Shown here piece by piece: positions 10,500 to 19,933 of a stretch of DNA of 35,951 nucleotides. A program made the position numbers and the translations under genes. The notes under the pieces were generated by a model that worked only from the letters and a program-made list of their open reading frames with translations, was not told the DNA's origin and made no database searches. Positions within the stretch are counted from its first letter, which is position 1, and each line of letters begins with the position of its first letter. The DNA is from Prorocentrum cordatum (taxonomy: Eukaryota; Sar; Dinophyceae; Prorocentrales; Prorocentraceae), in assembly GCA_963575745.1 (NCBI GenBank), contig CAUYUJ010018572.1, positions 165,001 to 200,951 of the forward strand, written 5' to 3'.

Positions 10500-10830
10500 T
10501 GGGGGCTTCTTAGAGTGATCTTCGGAGCATCTCCTGGGGCCCCCTTGAAGCCCTTTTCGGGTGCTCGTTGGGGTATTGGCCTCTGTCGAGGTTCTCTTGG
10601 GCAGTCTTGAGGCCTCAGAGCACAATCGGGAGCAAACAGACAAGACGACAAGCTAGATTGTAAATCTTTGGCTTTGAAATGATCTGGCCTGTTTGAGGGC
10701 TCAGACGTCACCCCGAGCCATCTTGAAACGTCTCAGGGCCTGGATGCCAGGCTGGATGCCAGGCTGGATCTTGGGGCCATCTGGAGACGTCTTGGAGCCA
10801 GGCTTGATGCCATCCTGGGCCAAAAGTCAT
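10500..10830 (+). repeat. Second direct array of CTTGGGGCC-like words
   Basis: Two sub-blocks (10500-10620 and 10695-10830) share the vocabulary of 8155-8245: CATCTCCTGGGGCC, CTTGAAGCC, TCTTGAGGCC and CTTGGAGCC. 10738-10770 holds three close copies of GGATGCCAGGCT. Confidence 0.65.
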
Positions 10831-11825
10831 CGCGGGTCATTTTCGACGCTCTAAACATTCATGTCGGGCCGCGTCTAACACCCTGGCGAGGAGGTAGGAA
10901 CGGGGTGAATCTTTGCGTGGGAGGGAACATTTTTTTCCGCAAGGCTCGCGGCTCGCGCACTGAACAAGCTAATTGCGCCCGGATGGCTGGTGGAAAGTTT
11001 GTATAACACGTGTGCATGGCAGTGCGTCATGCTCACTCATGCGATTGCTTGCCGTGTTCTGAACCTACCCGTCCACCTCGTGTTTCTTTGTGCTGTGTTT
11101 GCCAGTTGGTTTGATGTTTGCTGTTGTGCAGTGTTTTTTGCTGTTGGCTCTGGGTCTCTCTTCTGTTTCTATCCTGCCCCGCTGATCTTAGTTGCTCTCA
11201 TACGCGGCCATCACGTGGGGTTTCGTGTCGCCCCCGCACGTCCGACGACACGATCTTGTTCTGTCGCCGCCTTTCGGGTCGGCTTCTCATTCCGAGTAGG
11301 TTAGTTGACGGTCTCGGAGTCCCAGGAACGCGCCGAACGTTGAGATGTTTTTGGCGCGGTTTTGTCCAAGTCGCCAGAGGTCTGGAGAGGAGGAGGAGGA
11401 GGAGGAGAAGGAGAAGGAACTGCAAGTGGGCCGGGGGGCGGGGAAGAGAAGCGACCCGCGCTTGCACCGTCGGGCCCTCGGCCGCGAAACTTTCAACCGC
11501 CTGCCATCGGCTGCGCCAGAGGATGCGCCCTTCGCCGCCGAAACCGAAGGCTGTCTGCTAGCAGGCGCGGCCAGTTCAGTCCAGTCAGTCAGCGTAGCTA
11601 CCTCGGCTGCACGTAGCAGTGACGTTTCGCCAGAGTGACCTTGATTGCGGGCACAATGCGAACGCGATGCGACAGCAGCGTCTTGCGCGCTCGGGTTTGG
11701 CCCCCCCAGCGCCCCTAAAGCTGCGGACCAAAGGTCACTATTGCTTAGGGTCAATTTTGCGTGCATCCGACTACCGAGAAACGAATCCGGGCTACGCAGG
11801 ACGGCACAGCGTGAAAGTTCCCCCC
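10831..11825. other. No gene recognised; contains a GAG tract
   Basis: 10990-11300 is T-rich and gives a hydrophobic frame without an ATG start. 11382-11420 is a GAG/AAG trinucleotide tract. 11225-11330 loosely resembles 4695-4800, possibly two old copies of one dispersed repeat, but the similarity is weak. Confidence 0.45.
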
Positions 11826-11830
11826 ATGTT

Positions 11831-11985
11831 TACCAGCCTCGAACGTATCCCTACCCCTAAGATTGACACGCCAAAAGGCGATGACAATCTTAGAATTCGC
11901 CCCCCAAAAATAAGGGAATTCCGAAGATTGGCATCGTGATGAGGAGGTGCCCAGCATAGGGATAGGGATATGTTCCAGGCTGGTA
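11831..11985 (+). mobile_element. MITE-like inverted-repeat element, copy 1
   Basis: The left end reads TACCAGCCTCGAACGTATCC and the right end, reverse-complemented, reads TACCAGCCTGGAACATATCC. The imperfect inverted repeat is about 30-36 bases. The interior holds nested inverted copies of an AAGATTG-containing word and GAATTC-centred sequence, so the whole 155 bp could fold back on itself. It has no coding capacity. The inverted symmetry extends a few bases outward (CATG on both sides), so the exact border and the target duplication are uncertain. Confidence 0.6.
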
Positions 11986-12141
11986 ACATGTCTCGAGCCA
12001 GATCGAGCCGTCCTGGCCCCAGGGCCCGAGGCGAGCAGAAGACGCTGGTCGTGCTTGTCTTCACGACGCCTGTAGCAAAGGACTCCCCCTTTCCTCCACC
12101 TCGGGGCGGCCGCTTGCCGTCGCCCTCCATCCCGCTCCACT

Positions 12142-12297
12142 CACCAGCCTCGAACTTATCCTTACCCCCAAGATTGACACGCCAAAAAGCGATGACCATC
12201 TTAGGGATGCGCCCTCAAAAAATGAGGGAATCCCTAAGATTGGCACCGCGATGAGGCGAAGCCCAGCTTAGGGATAGGGATATGTTCCAGGCTGGTA
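12142..12297 (+). mobile_element. MITE-like inverted-repeat element, copy 2
   Basis: A second copy of the 11831-11985 element, offset by about 311 bases and clearly similar along its whole length, including both terminal inverted repeats. Flanking sequence is duplicated too: a segment with CTCGGGGCGGCCGCTTGCCG occurs at about 12088-12140 and again at 12299-12350. Copy 1 is followed by roughly 100 extra bases. A segmental tandem duplication explains this better than two independent insertions. Confidence 0.6.
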
Positions 12298-12419
12298 ACC
12301 CTTTCCTCCACCTCGGGGCGGCCGCTTGCCGTCGCCCTGCATCTCGCTCCACCTCGCTCCGTTCTCCCTGCTGCCACTTCTGTTCCCTGAACAGTGCTTG
12401 CACTCAGGGTTTTTATTTC

Positions 12420-12655
12420 TTCCCTGAGGAACTGGGCTCGTGTGGCGGTCTGGCGGCTGTGTGGCCGCCGTCGTCGCCCCGTCGCCGCCCCGTCGCCGTT
12501 GTGTGGCCTGGCGGCTGTGTTGTCGCGTTCGCCGCCCGTCACCGCTGTCGCTTCCCGTCGCCGCCGCTAGAGTTCACCACATATATTGTACAACGTAGAT
12601 TGCAACACGTATAATGCACCACGTAAATGTAGCACATGCATTGCACAACCTAGAC
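12420..12655 (-). repeat. Composite-repeat spacer and 14-bp array, reverse orientation
   Basis: 12420-12555 is CGCCGTCGTCGCC-rich and begins with GAACTGGGCTCGTGTGGCGG, the reverse complement of sequence at about 28715-28735. 12563-12655 is a degenerate 14-bp array in reverse orientation (TTGCAACACGTATAATGCAC). At 12655/12656 the array turns to forward orientation, making a local inverted symmetry. Confidence 0.6.
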
Positions 12656-13460
12656 TATGTGGTGCAATCTGTGCGGTGCAACCTATGCGGCGCAATTCGC
12701 CCTGCCGAACTTGACATTGTCAACTCCACTGCTTGCGCAATCATCCCACCCACCCACCCACCCGCAATTTGGCCTGCAAAGCCCATGCGGCGGTGATTGC
12801 GAAGACCGCGTGGCGCTGGCTGACGCATCGCTGCGGCCGCGCGGGCGCGCGCAGGCTCGCGGGCAGTGCGGCCAGCTAGTTTGGCGCGACGGTCGCGGCC
12901 GTGATGGCGTGATTGCCGAGGGCTTCCCAGCGCGTTTCGCAGGCGGCGCTGACCTGCAGGCGCTTCGGTGCGAATCGGTGACTCGGGCGGGCGCGTTATC
13001 ATGGCAACGTCAGCACTTGTTGACACGACGATGATAGTAGCGATGTTGGGCGATGACGACGGCACGGCCAACGACGTCGCCGATGTTGATCACTTCTATT
13101 GCGGTGATGGTGTCCCCGTATCGGTCATGAAGCTTTTGGTCGGATTTCGACGTACGCGCGCGGCCGACGGGCGCGAATGTCCCGCATGGTACCATTGACA
13201 GGGACCAGGACCCCCCCCCTCCCAGCACGCGCGCAACGGCGTTCGAATGATCTCGACGCGCGCGCGTGAAGGGCTCGCTCAGTTGCCGGAAAACCGATGG
13301 TATTGTGACGAAGCTGGAAGAACGAGGACACATGATTGGATTGAAGAACGATTTGCGCAACCATCTGATGTTACAAAAAGGTTTCCGGGACGCTACGGAA
13401 CATTCGATTTGAAATCCTCACGGACCCTACGTTCTTTTCTCGGTCATGTTGTGGCTTTGG
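12656..13460 (+). repeat. Composite interspersed repeat, copy A
   Basis: It begins with GTGCAATCTGTGCGGTGCAA-type array units to about 12705. A GC-rich spacer follows (CTGCCGAACTTGAC, a CCCACC run, TGCGGCGGTGATTGCGA). Then comes a segment with ATGATAGTAGCGATGTTGG and a palindromic module at about 13140-13260 (GATTTCGACGTACGCGCGCG). It aligns by eye with 26735-27400 over several hundred bases with scattered mismatches and indels. Stops occur in all frames over its length; no gene. Confidence 0.75.
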
Positions 13461-13589
13461 GTCCTCGTTTTGAAGCGGCAGCGCCCCACGTTCTCCTCCT
13501 TTCTCTTCCTCTCCTTCCTCCCCCAACACATCCTCTTTTTCCGACATCATTGGCATCGTCATCATTGCCGTCTTTGTCGTAACCATCAG

Positions 13590-13638
13590 AATCGCCGTCA
13601 TCATCACCATCATGGTCATCATCATCATTATCATCATT

Positions 13639-13686
<48 letters not shown>

Positions 13687-13830
13687 TTCTTCTTCTTCTT
13701 CTTCGTCTTCTTATTCTTCTTCTTATTCTTCTTCTTCTTCATCATCATCATCATCATAATCACCGTCATAACACCAGCATAATTCTCATCATCTCCAGCA
13801 TCAGCATCATCGCTGTTATCGTCACCATCA
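13590..13830 (+). repeat. CAT/ATC and CTT trinucleotide microsatellite
   Basis: Runs of CATCAT (about 13593-13686) change to TCTTCT (about 13686-13740) and back to CATCAT (about 13740-13800). It leads directly into the satellite. Confidence 0.95.
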
Positions 13831-13837
13831 TCGCCAC

Positions 13838-16800
13838 GCATGCCGGCACACCCCTCACACCTTTCGTGGTCCTGCAGGGTGCTCCACCGAAAGCCCCAGT
13901 AGCGGTGTTTGCATGCGCTCCCCCACACACAATACAGCGTTTCGTGGCCCCATTGGGGGTTCCACCGGAGGCCTCACTGGCTGTGTTCGCATGCGCCCCC
14001 CCCGCTCAGTACAGCTCTTCGTGGCTCCATATGGAGCTCCACCGAAGGCCCCACTGGCGTTGATCGCATGCCCCCCGCTTCGTACAGCGCTGCGTGGCCC
14101 AATAGGGAGATCCACCGAAGGCCCCAGCGGCAATGGTCGCATGCGTTTCCCCCGCGACGTCCCCAGTGGCGGTGTTCGCATGCGTCTCCCCCACCCAGCG
14201 CAGCGTTTCGTGGCCCCATATGGACTTCCACCAGAGGCCTCAGTGGCGGCGTTCGCATGCATCCGCCCGTTCAGTACAGCGCTTCGCGGCCCCACCAGGA
14301 GCTCGATCGAAGGCCCCACTGGCGGTGTTCGCATGCGTCCCCCCCACGCAGCGCAGCGTTTCCCCCTAAGGAGATCCACCGAAGGGCCCAATGGCGGTGT
14401 TCGCATACGTCTCCACCACGCAGCACAATGCTACCTAGCCCCATACGGAGCTCCACCGAGAGCAACTGTGGCGGTGTTCGCATGCATTTCCTCTACTCAG
14501 TGTATTCTTCTGTGGCCCCATAGGGAGCCCCATCGAAGGCCCCAGTGGCGGCGTTCGCATGCGCCTCCCCCGCCCAATGCAGCACCGTGGCCCCGCAAGG
14601 GGCTCCACCGAAGGCCCCACTGGCGGTGTTCGCATGATCCCCCCACCCCACTCAGTACAACGCTTCGTGGCCCAATAGGGAGCTCCACCGAGGGCACCAA
14701 TGGCGGTGTTCGCATGAGTCCCCCCCGCCCTCATCACAGCGCTCCCTGATCCCATGCGAAGCTCCGAAAGGCCCAGTGGTGTTGTTCGCATGCGTCTTCC
14801 CCACCCAGCACCGCGCTTCGCTGCCCCATGGGCGGGGGGGGGGCTCCACCGAAGGCCCCAGTGGCGGTGTTCGCATGCGTTTCCCCCGCCCAGCACAGTC
14901 CTTCGCGGCCCCATAGGGAGCCCCACCGAAGGCCTCAGTGGCGGTGTTCGCGCGCGTTTCCCCCACACAGCACAACCCCGCAGAAGGCTCCAACGAAAGC
15001 CCACTGGCGGCGTTCGCATACGCCCCCCCAAACCCCACATTCAGAAAGAGCTCTACCGAAGGCCCCAATGGCAGTGTTCGCATGCGTCTCCCCACCCAGC
15101 ATTGCATTCCGCGGCCTCGTCAAAGGGGGTTCCACCGAAAAGCCCAGTGGCGGTGTACGCACACGTCACCCCCAGCCGACGCTCAGCACAACGCTCACTT
15201 GCCCCAAAAGGATCTCCACCGAGGGCACCTGTGGAGGTGTTCGCATGCATTCCCCCACTCAATACAGCGCTTCGCGGCCCCATAGGGAACACCACCGAAA
15301 GCCCCAGTGGCCGTGCTCGCATGCGTTTCCCCTACCCAGTACAATGTTTCGTGGCCCCATGGAGATCTCCGCCGACGGCCCAGTGGCGGTGTTTGCATGC
15401 TTGCCGCCCACCCAGCGCAGCACTTCCAAGGCGCGCCCGCCGCACCCATGTTGGCAGACCCCTCGCGCGCTCCGTGCCCCCATGAGGAGCTCCACTGGAG
15501 GCCCCGGCGGCCGCGCTCGCATGCGCCCGCCGCACCCATGTCGGCACATCCCTCACATGTCGTGGCCCCTCAAAGAGCTCCGCCGAAGGCCCTAATGGCT
15601 GCGCTCGCATGCGGCATGCGCACGTCGCGCCCATGTCGGCACACCATGTCGGCACACCCAGGACACGCTTCATGGCCCCATGGGGAGCTCCACCGAAGGC
15701 CCCAGTGGCGGTGTTCGCATGCGCCCGCCGCATCCATGTCGGCACACCGCTCGCACGCTTCTTGGCCCCATAGGGGGTGCCACTGAAGGCCCAGCGGCTG
15801 CGTTCGCAGGCGCCCGTCTCAACCAATTCGGCTCGCCACTCAGACGCGTCCGCGCCGCCCATTGCGGCGCATCCCTCACGCGTTTCTTGGGGCTCCACCA
15901 AAGGCCCCAGCGGCGGTGTTCGCATGCGTCCGCCCCGCCCATTTCGCCATGCCCTTCGCTCGTTTCGTGGCACCAAGGGAAGCCCGCCGAAGACCCCAGC
16001 GGTTGTGTTCGCATGCGCTCAGCGCCCATGTCGGTACATCCCTCATATTTTCCGTGGCCTGACAGGGAGCTTCACCGAAGACAATATTCACAATTGCGTT
16101 ATTCGCAGGTGCCTATGGTTGGGTCCTTCGCCGGGCTAATTGTTCTATGGGTTTTGGCATGCGCGCGCGACGGCGCGCGCGTGTGGAGTTTGTTCCCCAT
16201 GCAGTGTCGGGCCATCGTTTTGAAGAGACAACGCCCCGCGCTGTCCTTTTCCTCTCCTCCCCCTCTCCCTCCTCCCGCTCCTCCCATCCCTTGCACCCAT
16301 CGCGCGCTTCGCGGCCCCATGCGGAGTTCCACCGAAGGCCCCAGTGGCGGTTTTCGCACGCGCCTCTCAAGCCCGGCACATTTCGTGGCCCCACAAGGAG
16401 CTCCACCGATGGTCCCAGTGGCGTTGTTCGCATGCGTCTCTCCCACCCAGTACAGCGCTTCGTGGCCGCATCGGGGGGGGCTCCACCGAAGGCCTCAGTG
16501 GAGGTATTCGTAAACGTCTCCCCCACCCAGTACACCGTTTCGTGGCGTGGCCTTATACGGTGCCCCACCGAAGGGCCCAGTGTTGGTGTTCGCATGCATG
16601 TCCCCCACCCACTGCATCGCTTCTCGACCCCACGGAGAGCCCCACCGAAGGGCCAACGGCGGCACTCGCACGCCCCCCCCGCCCCCCCACACACCACCCA
16701 ACACAGCGCTTCGTGGCCCCAGCACAGCGCTTCGCGGCTCCATGCGGAGCTCCACCGAAGGTCCCATGGGCGGCGTTCGCATAAGTTTCCCCCACTCCTC

Positions 16801-18115
16801 ACATGCTTAGTGGCTCCATAGCGAGCTTCCCCGAAGGGCCCACTGGCGGCGTTCGCATGCGTTTCCCCCACTGAGCACAGCGCTTCGTGGCTCCATCGGG
16901 AGCTTTACCGAAGGCCCCAGCGGCGGTGGTCGCATGCACCTCTCCCGCCCAGCACACCGCTTCGTGGCCCCATGCAGAGCTCCACCGAAGGGCCCAATTG
17001 CGTTGTTCGCATACGTCTCCCCCACCCAGCACAGATCGTTGTAGCCGCATGAGAGCTCCACCGAAGGCCTCGGCGGCGGTGTTCGCATGCATTCCCCCCC
17101 CTGGCCCAGCGCAGCGCTTCGCGGCATCATAGGGAACACCACCGAAGACCCCAGTGGCGGTGTTCGCACGCGCCCCCCCGCTCACCACAGCGTTTCGCTG
17201 CCCCGTAGGGAAATCAACCGAAGGCCCTAGTGGTTCGCATGCGTCTCCCCCGCCCAGCGCGGCGCTTCGTTGCCCCATAGGGAGCTCCACCGAAGGAACC
17301 AGTGGCGGTGTTGGCATGCGCCACCCCCTCCCCTACTCAATGCAGCGCTCCGTGGCCCCAGAAAGGATCTCCGCCGACGGCCCAGTGGCGGTGTCCGCAC
17401 GCGTCGCCCGCACTCAGCACAGCGCTTCGTGGCTCCATAGGGAGCTCCACCGAAGGTCTCAGCGGCCGCAGGGTGCGCTCGCGTCCTCTCACACAATACA
17501 GCGCTTCGCATCCACGCAGGGGGCTCCACCGAAGGCCCCAGTGGGAGTGCCCGCATGCGCCTCCCCCGCCCACTACGGCGGCCTCGCATGGCGCCCCAGC
17601 CCCATGTCGGCGTACCCCCTAACGCGCGTCGTGGCCCCATCGGGAGCCCAGCCGGGGCCCCCAGTCGGGGCCCCAGTGGCAGGGTTCGCATGGCGGCCCC
17701 GCCCCACGTTGGCACACCCCTCACACGTGTCGTGGCTCCATATGTAGCTCCACCGAAAGCCCCAGTGGCAAGGTCGCACGCCGCCCCCTCCACGTGGCTC
17801 GCACACCCCGCACACGTTTCGTGCCCCCATCGACAGTCCCGCAAAAGGCCCTAGTGGCAGGGTTTGCATGGCGGCCCCTCCCCATGTGGGCACACCCCTC
17901 ACCGTCTCGTGGCCCCATCGAGGGCCTCGCCGAAGGCGCAGTGGCAGAATTCGCAGGGCGCCCCCGCCCCATGTCGTCACGCCCATTCACGCGTTTGGTG
18001 GCCCCAGAGGGAGCTCCACCGAAGGCCCCAGTGGCAGGTTTCGCATGGCGGCCGCGCCCCCATGCCGACACGCCCATCACCAGCTTCGTGGCCCCAGAGG
18101 GAGCTGCACCGGCAG
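13838..18115 (+). repeat. Satellite of about 50 units, 77-90 bp
   Basis: The unit core is CGTGGCCCCATAGGGAGCTC, then CACCGAAGGCCCCAGTGG, then CGGTGTTCGCATGCG, then a variable linker. Two linker classes exist. The short class (CTCCCCCACCCAGCACAGCG; unit about 77-78 bp) fills 13900-15420 and 16310-17560. The long class (CCCATGTCGGCACACCCCTC; unit up to about 90 bp) occurs at the left border, at 15440-16070 and at 17570-18110. Because 78 is a multiple of three and stops are rare in the core, long open frames appear on both strands. They are treated as by-products of the repeat. Confidence 0.9.
16080..16310 (+). repeat. Non-satellite interruption with palindromic module
   Basis: The satellite is interrupted by sequence containing GCATGCGCGCGCGACGGCGC (16157-16176 and on), the palindrome otherwise found in the composite repeats. 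It is followed by a CGTTTTGAAG motif and a pyrimidine tract (16247-16290). A matching CGTTTTGAAG plus pyrimidine tract lies just left of the satellite at 13465-13530. Confidence 0.65.
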
Positions 18116-18344
18116 CTGCACTCAGAATGCACCACCCACAATTACATATGGTATGGTCAGGCCTTTTGCCAGGATAACCAGTGTTTCAAAGGGTTCTTGC
18201 AAATTCATGGCTTTTGATGAACGGATGTGCGTTCGTCGTGTTATTTGACGAGGATGTGGTTTGCATTCGAAAGCTGCGTGGCTGAGATCCTGGGATATCA
18301 CATTTTTTGAACAGACGATGAGGCAAACCCACATGCACATGGCA
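18116..18344. other. Non-repetitive spacer
   Basis: AT-richer sequence between the satellite and the next composite repeat, with no gene or recognised motif. Confidence 0.5.
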
Positions 18345-18758
18345 CATCCCAATGGTGGAGGAGGGGGGCGGATGGGTGGTAGATCCAAGTTTCATCCGTA
18401 GTGCGGCGAGTTTACGTTGCGCAATCTACGTTGTGCAATATACGATGTACTATGTGTGTCATGGAACTAATGTGGTGCAATCTAGTTGGTTCAATCCAAT
18501 CTTTTCAATGCAATATATGTTGAGCAATCAATCACCTGCTCGACTTAAAGCTGTCCTCTCCAATGCTCGTGCAAGCATCCCACCCTCCCGCCCGCAACTT
18601 GGTCGCAAGACCTCTTAAGACCGTGACAGTAGGTACCGACTCGCACTTGGCAACGACGCCGACGACGACAGCGACAACGAAGACGACGACGCCGCCGACA
18701 ACGACTACGACGACACCGGCGACGTCTCCAACGACTTCGACGACGACGACAACGACGA

Positions 18759-18798
<40 letters not shown>

Positions 18799-19837
18799 AA
18801 CACCGTCGACGACCACGACGACGACGCCGACGCCGACGCCCACGACGACGACGACAATGACAACGCCGCCGACGACGACGACGACGCCGACGACGACGAC
18901 GTCGCCAACGAAGACGACGACGACGACGAGGGAGGAAGGAGGACGACGACGGCGACAACGACGACAACGACGAGGGAGGAGGAGGACGGCCACGACGCGA
19001 ACGACGAAGGAGGAGGGAGGACGGCGACGCCGACAGCGACAACGACGAGGGAGGAGGGAAGAAGACGACGACGACGACGACGACGACGGCGTCGAAATAG
19101 GAGGGACGACGAGACGCCGACGATGGACGACGACGACAACGAGGGAGGAGGAAGGACGACCACTGCGACAACGACGACGGAACCGACGACTCTGCCAGAG
19201 AGGAGGACGACGACGACGAGGCAAGACAGAGGCCGACGACGGCGACTACGACGGCGACGACGACGAGGGAGGAGGGAGGACGGCGACGACGACGACTACG
19301 ATGCCGCACGAGCGCGTGCGAGTACGTTTTTGTTGAAAACCCGTGTTGCCAAACCATGTGTTTTTGTATGTTTGTTGGACACTCGGTTTTGACATCTTTC
19401 CGAAACCGAAGGTGTTTGAAGGATTTCGGCATGCGCGCGCGACGCCGCGCGCGCGTGCACTTCGTAATTGAAAATCTTGAAACCTATGGTTTTGCTTCAG
19501 ATTTCGCAAGAGCGCGCGTAAGGTTTTGAGGAACTCAGTATTGCGAACGCCTGTGTTTCTATTCTTAAAATATAAGAACAAACTCAATGTTACAAGCCTT
19601 CCGATACAGGAGGTTTTTGAAGGATTTTGGCATGCGCGCGCGACGACGCGCGTGTGTGCACTTCGTCACATATGTTGCAAGGAATTGTTGAACATTTATC
19701 ATTTGTTGATGCACGTGTGCGCGAGCATAACATCTGTTGCAGAGGATGGCGGGGGGTGGCGATACCGGCCCCCCTGGGATAATGCAAGTTCGTAGTTGGG
19801 ACGGGCGATGGGGCAGAACCATATGTCAACTGCAACA
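18345..19837 (+). repeat. Composite interspersed repeat, copy B
   Basis: In order: a GGATGGGTGG leader; a 14-bp array (18418-18500); a module with CTCTTAAGACCGTGACAG; a long GAC-rich microsatellite (18655-19290); palindromic modules with GCATGCGCGCGCGACG at 19429-19460 and 19630-19658; and a terminal module with GATACCGGCCCCCCTGGGAT at about 19760. Copy D (29030-30690) carries the same order in reverse orientation. Copy A and copy C have a GC-rich spacer in place of the GAC expansion. All long frames here are repeats of Thr/Asp/Arg or Ser/Val and are not genes. Confidence 0.8.
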
Positions 19838-19854
19838 CGAAAAGGTGGATGGTT
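19838..19854 (+). repeat. Left target-site duplication of the LINE
   Basis: CGAAAAGGTGGATGGTT here matches CGAAATGGTGAATGGTT at 26661-26677 at 15 of 17 positions. The two copies bracket the LINE exactly where host-repeat similarity stops on the left, as expected for a target duplication that has since mutated. Confidence 0.65.
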
Positions 19855-19875
19855 TGGCTCAAGCCCTGGCTCAAG
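19853..19875 (+). other. Two tandem spliced-leader relics at the LINE 5' end
   Basis: TTTGGCTCAAG (19853-19863) equals the last 11 bases of the DinoSL and is followed directly by CCCTGGCTCAAG (19864-19875). The second unit matches the part of the leader that starts at its internal CC (after GTAG), with the ATTT stretch reduced to C. Stacked, 5'-truncated leader copies are the known footprint of repeated trans-splicing and reinsertion of cDNA in dinoflagellates. They sit at the LINE boundary, 58 bases before the ORF1 ATG. Confidence 0.7.
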
Positions 19876-19933
19876 TGCCCGCGCACAGTGCGCATTCAGG
19901 CGTTCTGTTTGTGCACCTCACCAGTACAGGCTG

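Noticed and set aside
10990-11304. Hydrophobic 104-codon frame
   Set aside because: Begins at GTG with no ATG; hydrophobicity follows from T-richness.
13909-17850. Long overlapping open frames on both strands, up to 278 codons
   Set aside because: They follow the satellite period, occur in several frames at once and lack conserved starts; not annotated as genes.
13838-18115. CRISPR-like regular array
   Set aside because: The whole 77-90 bp unit is repeated, with no unique spacers or cas genes, and the context is eukaryotic.
18563-19430. Frames rich in Thr/Asp or Ser/Val
   Set aside because: Direct translation of the GAC microsatellite in different frames.
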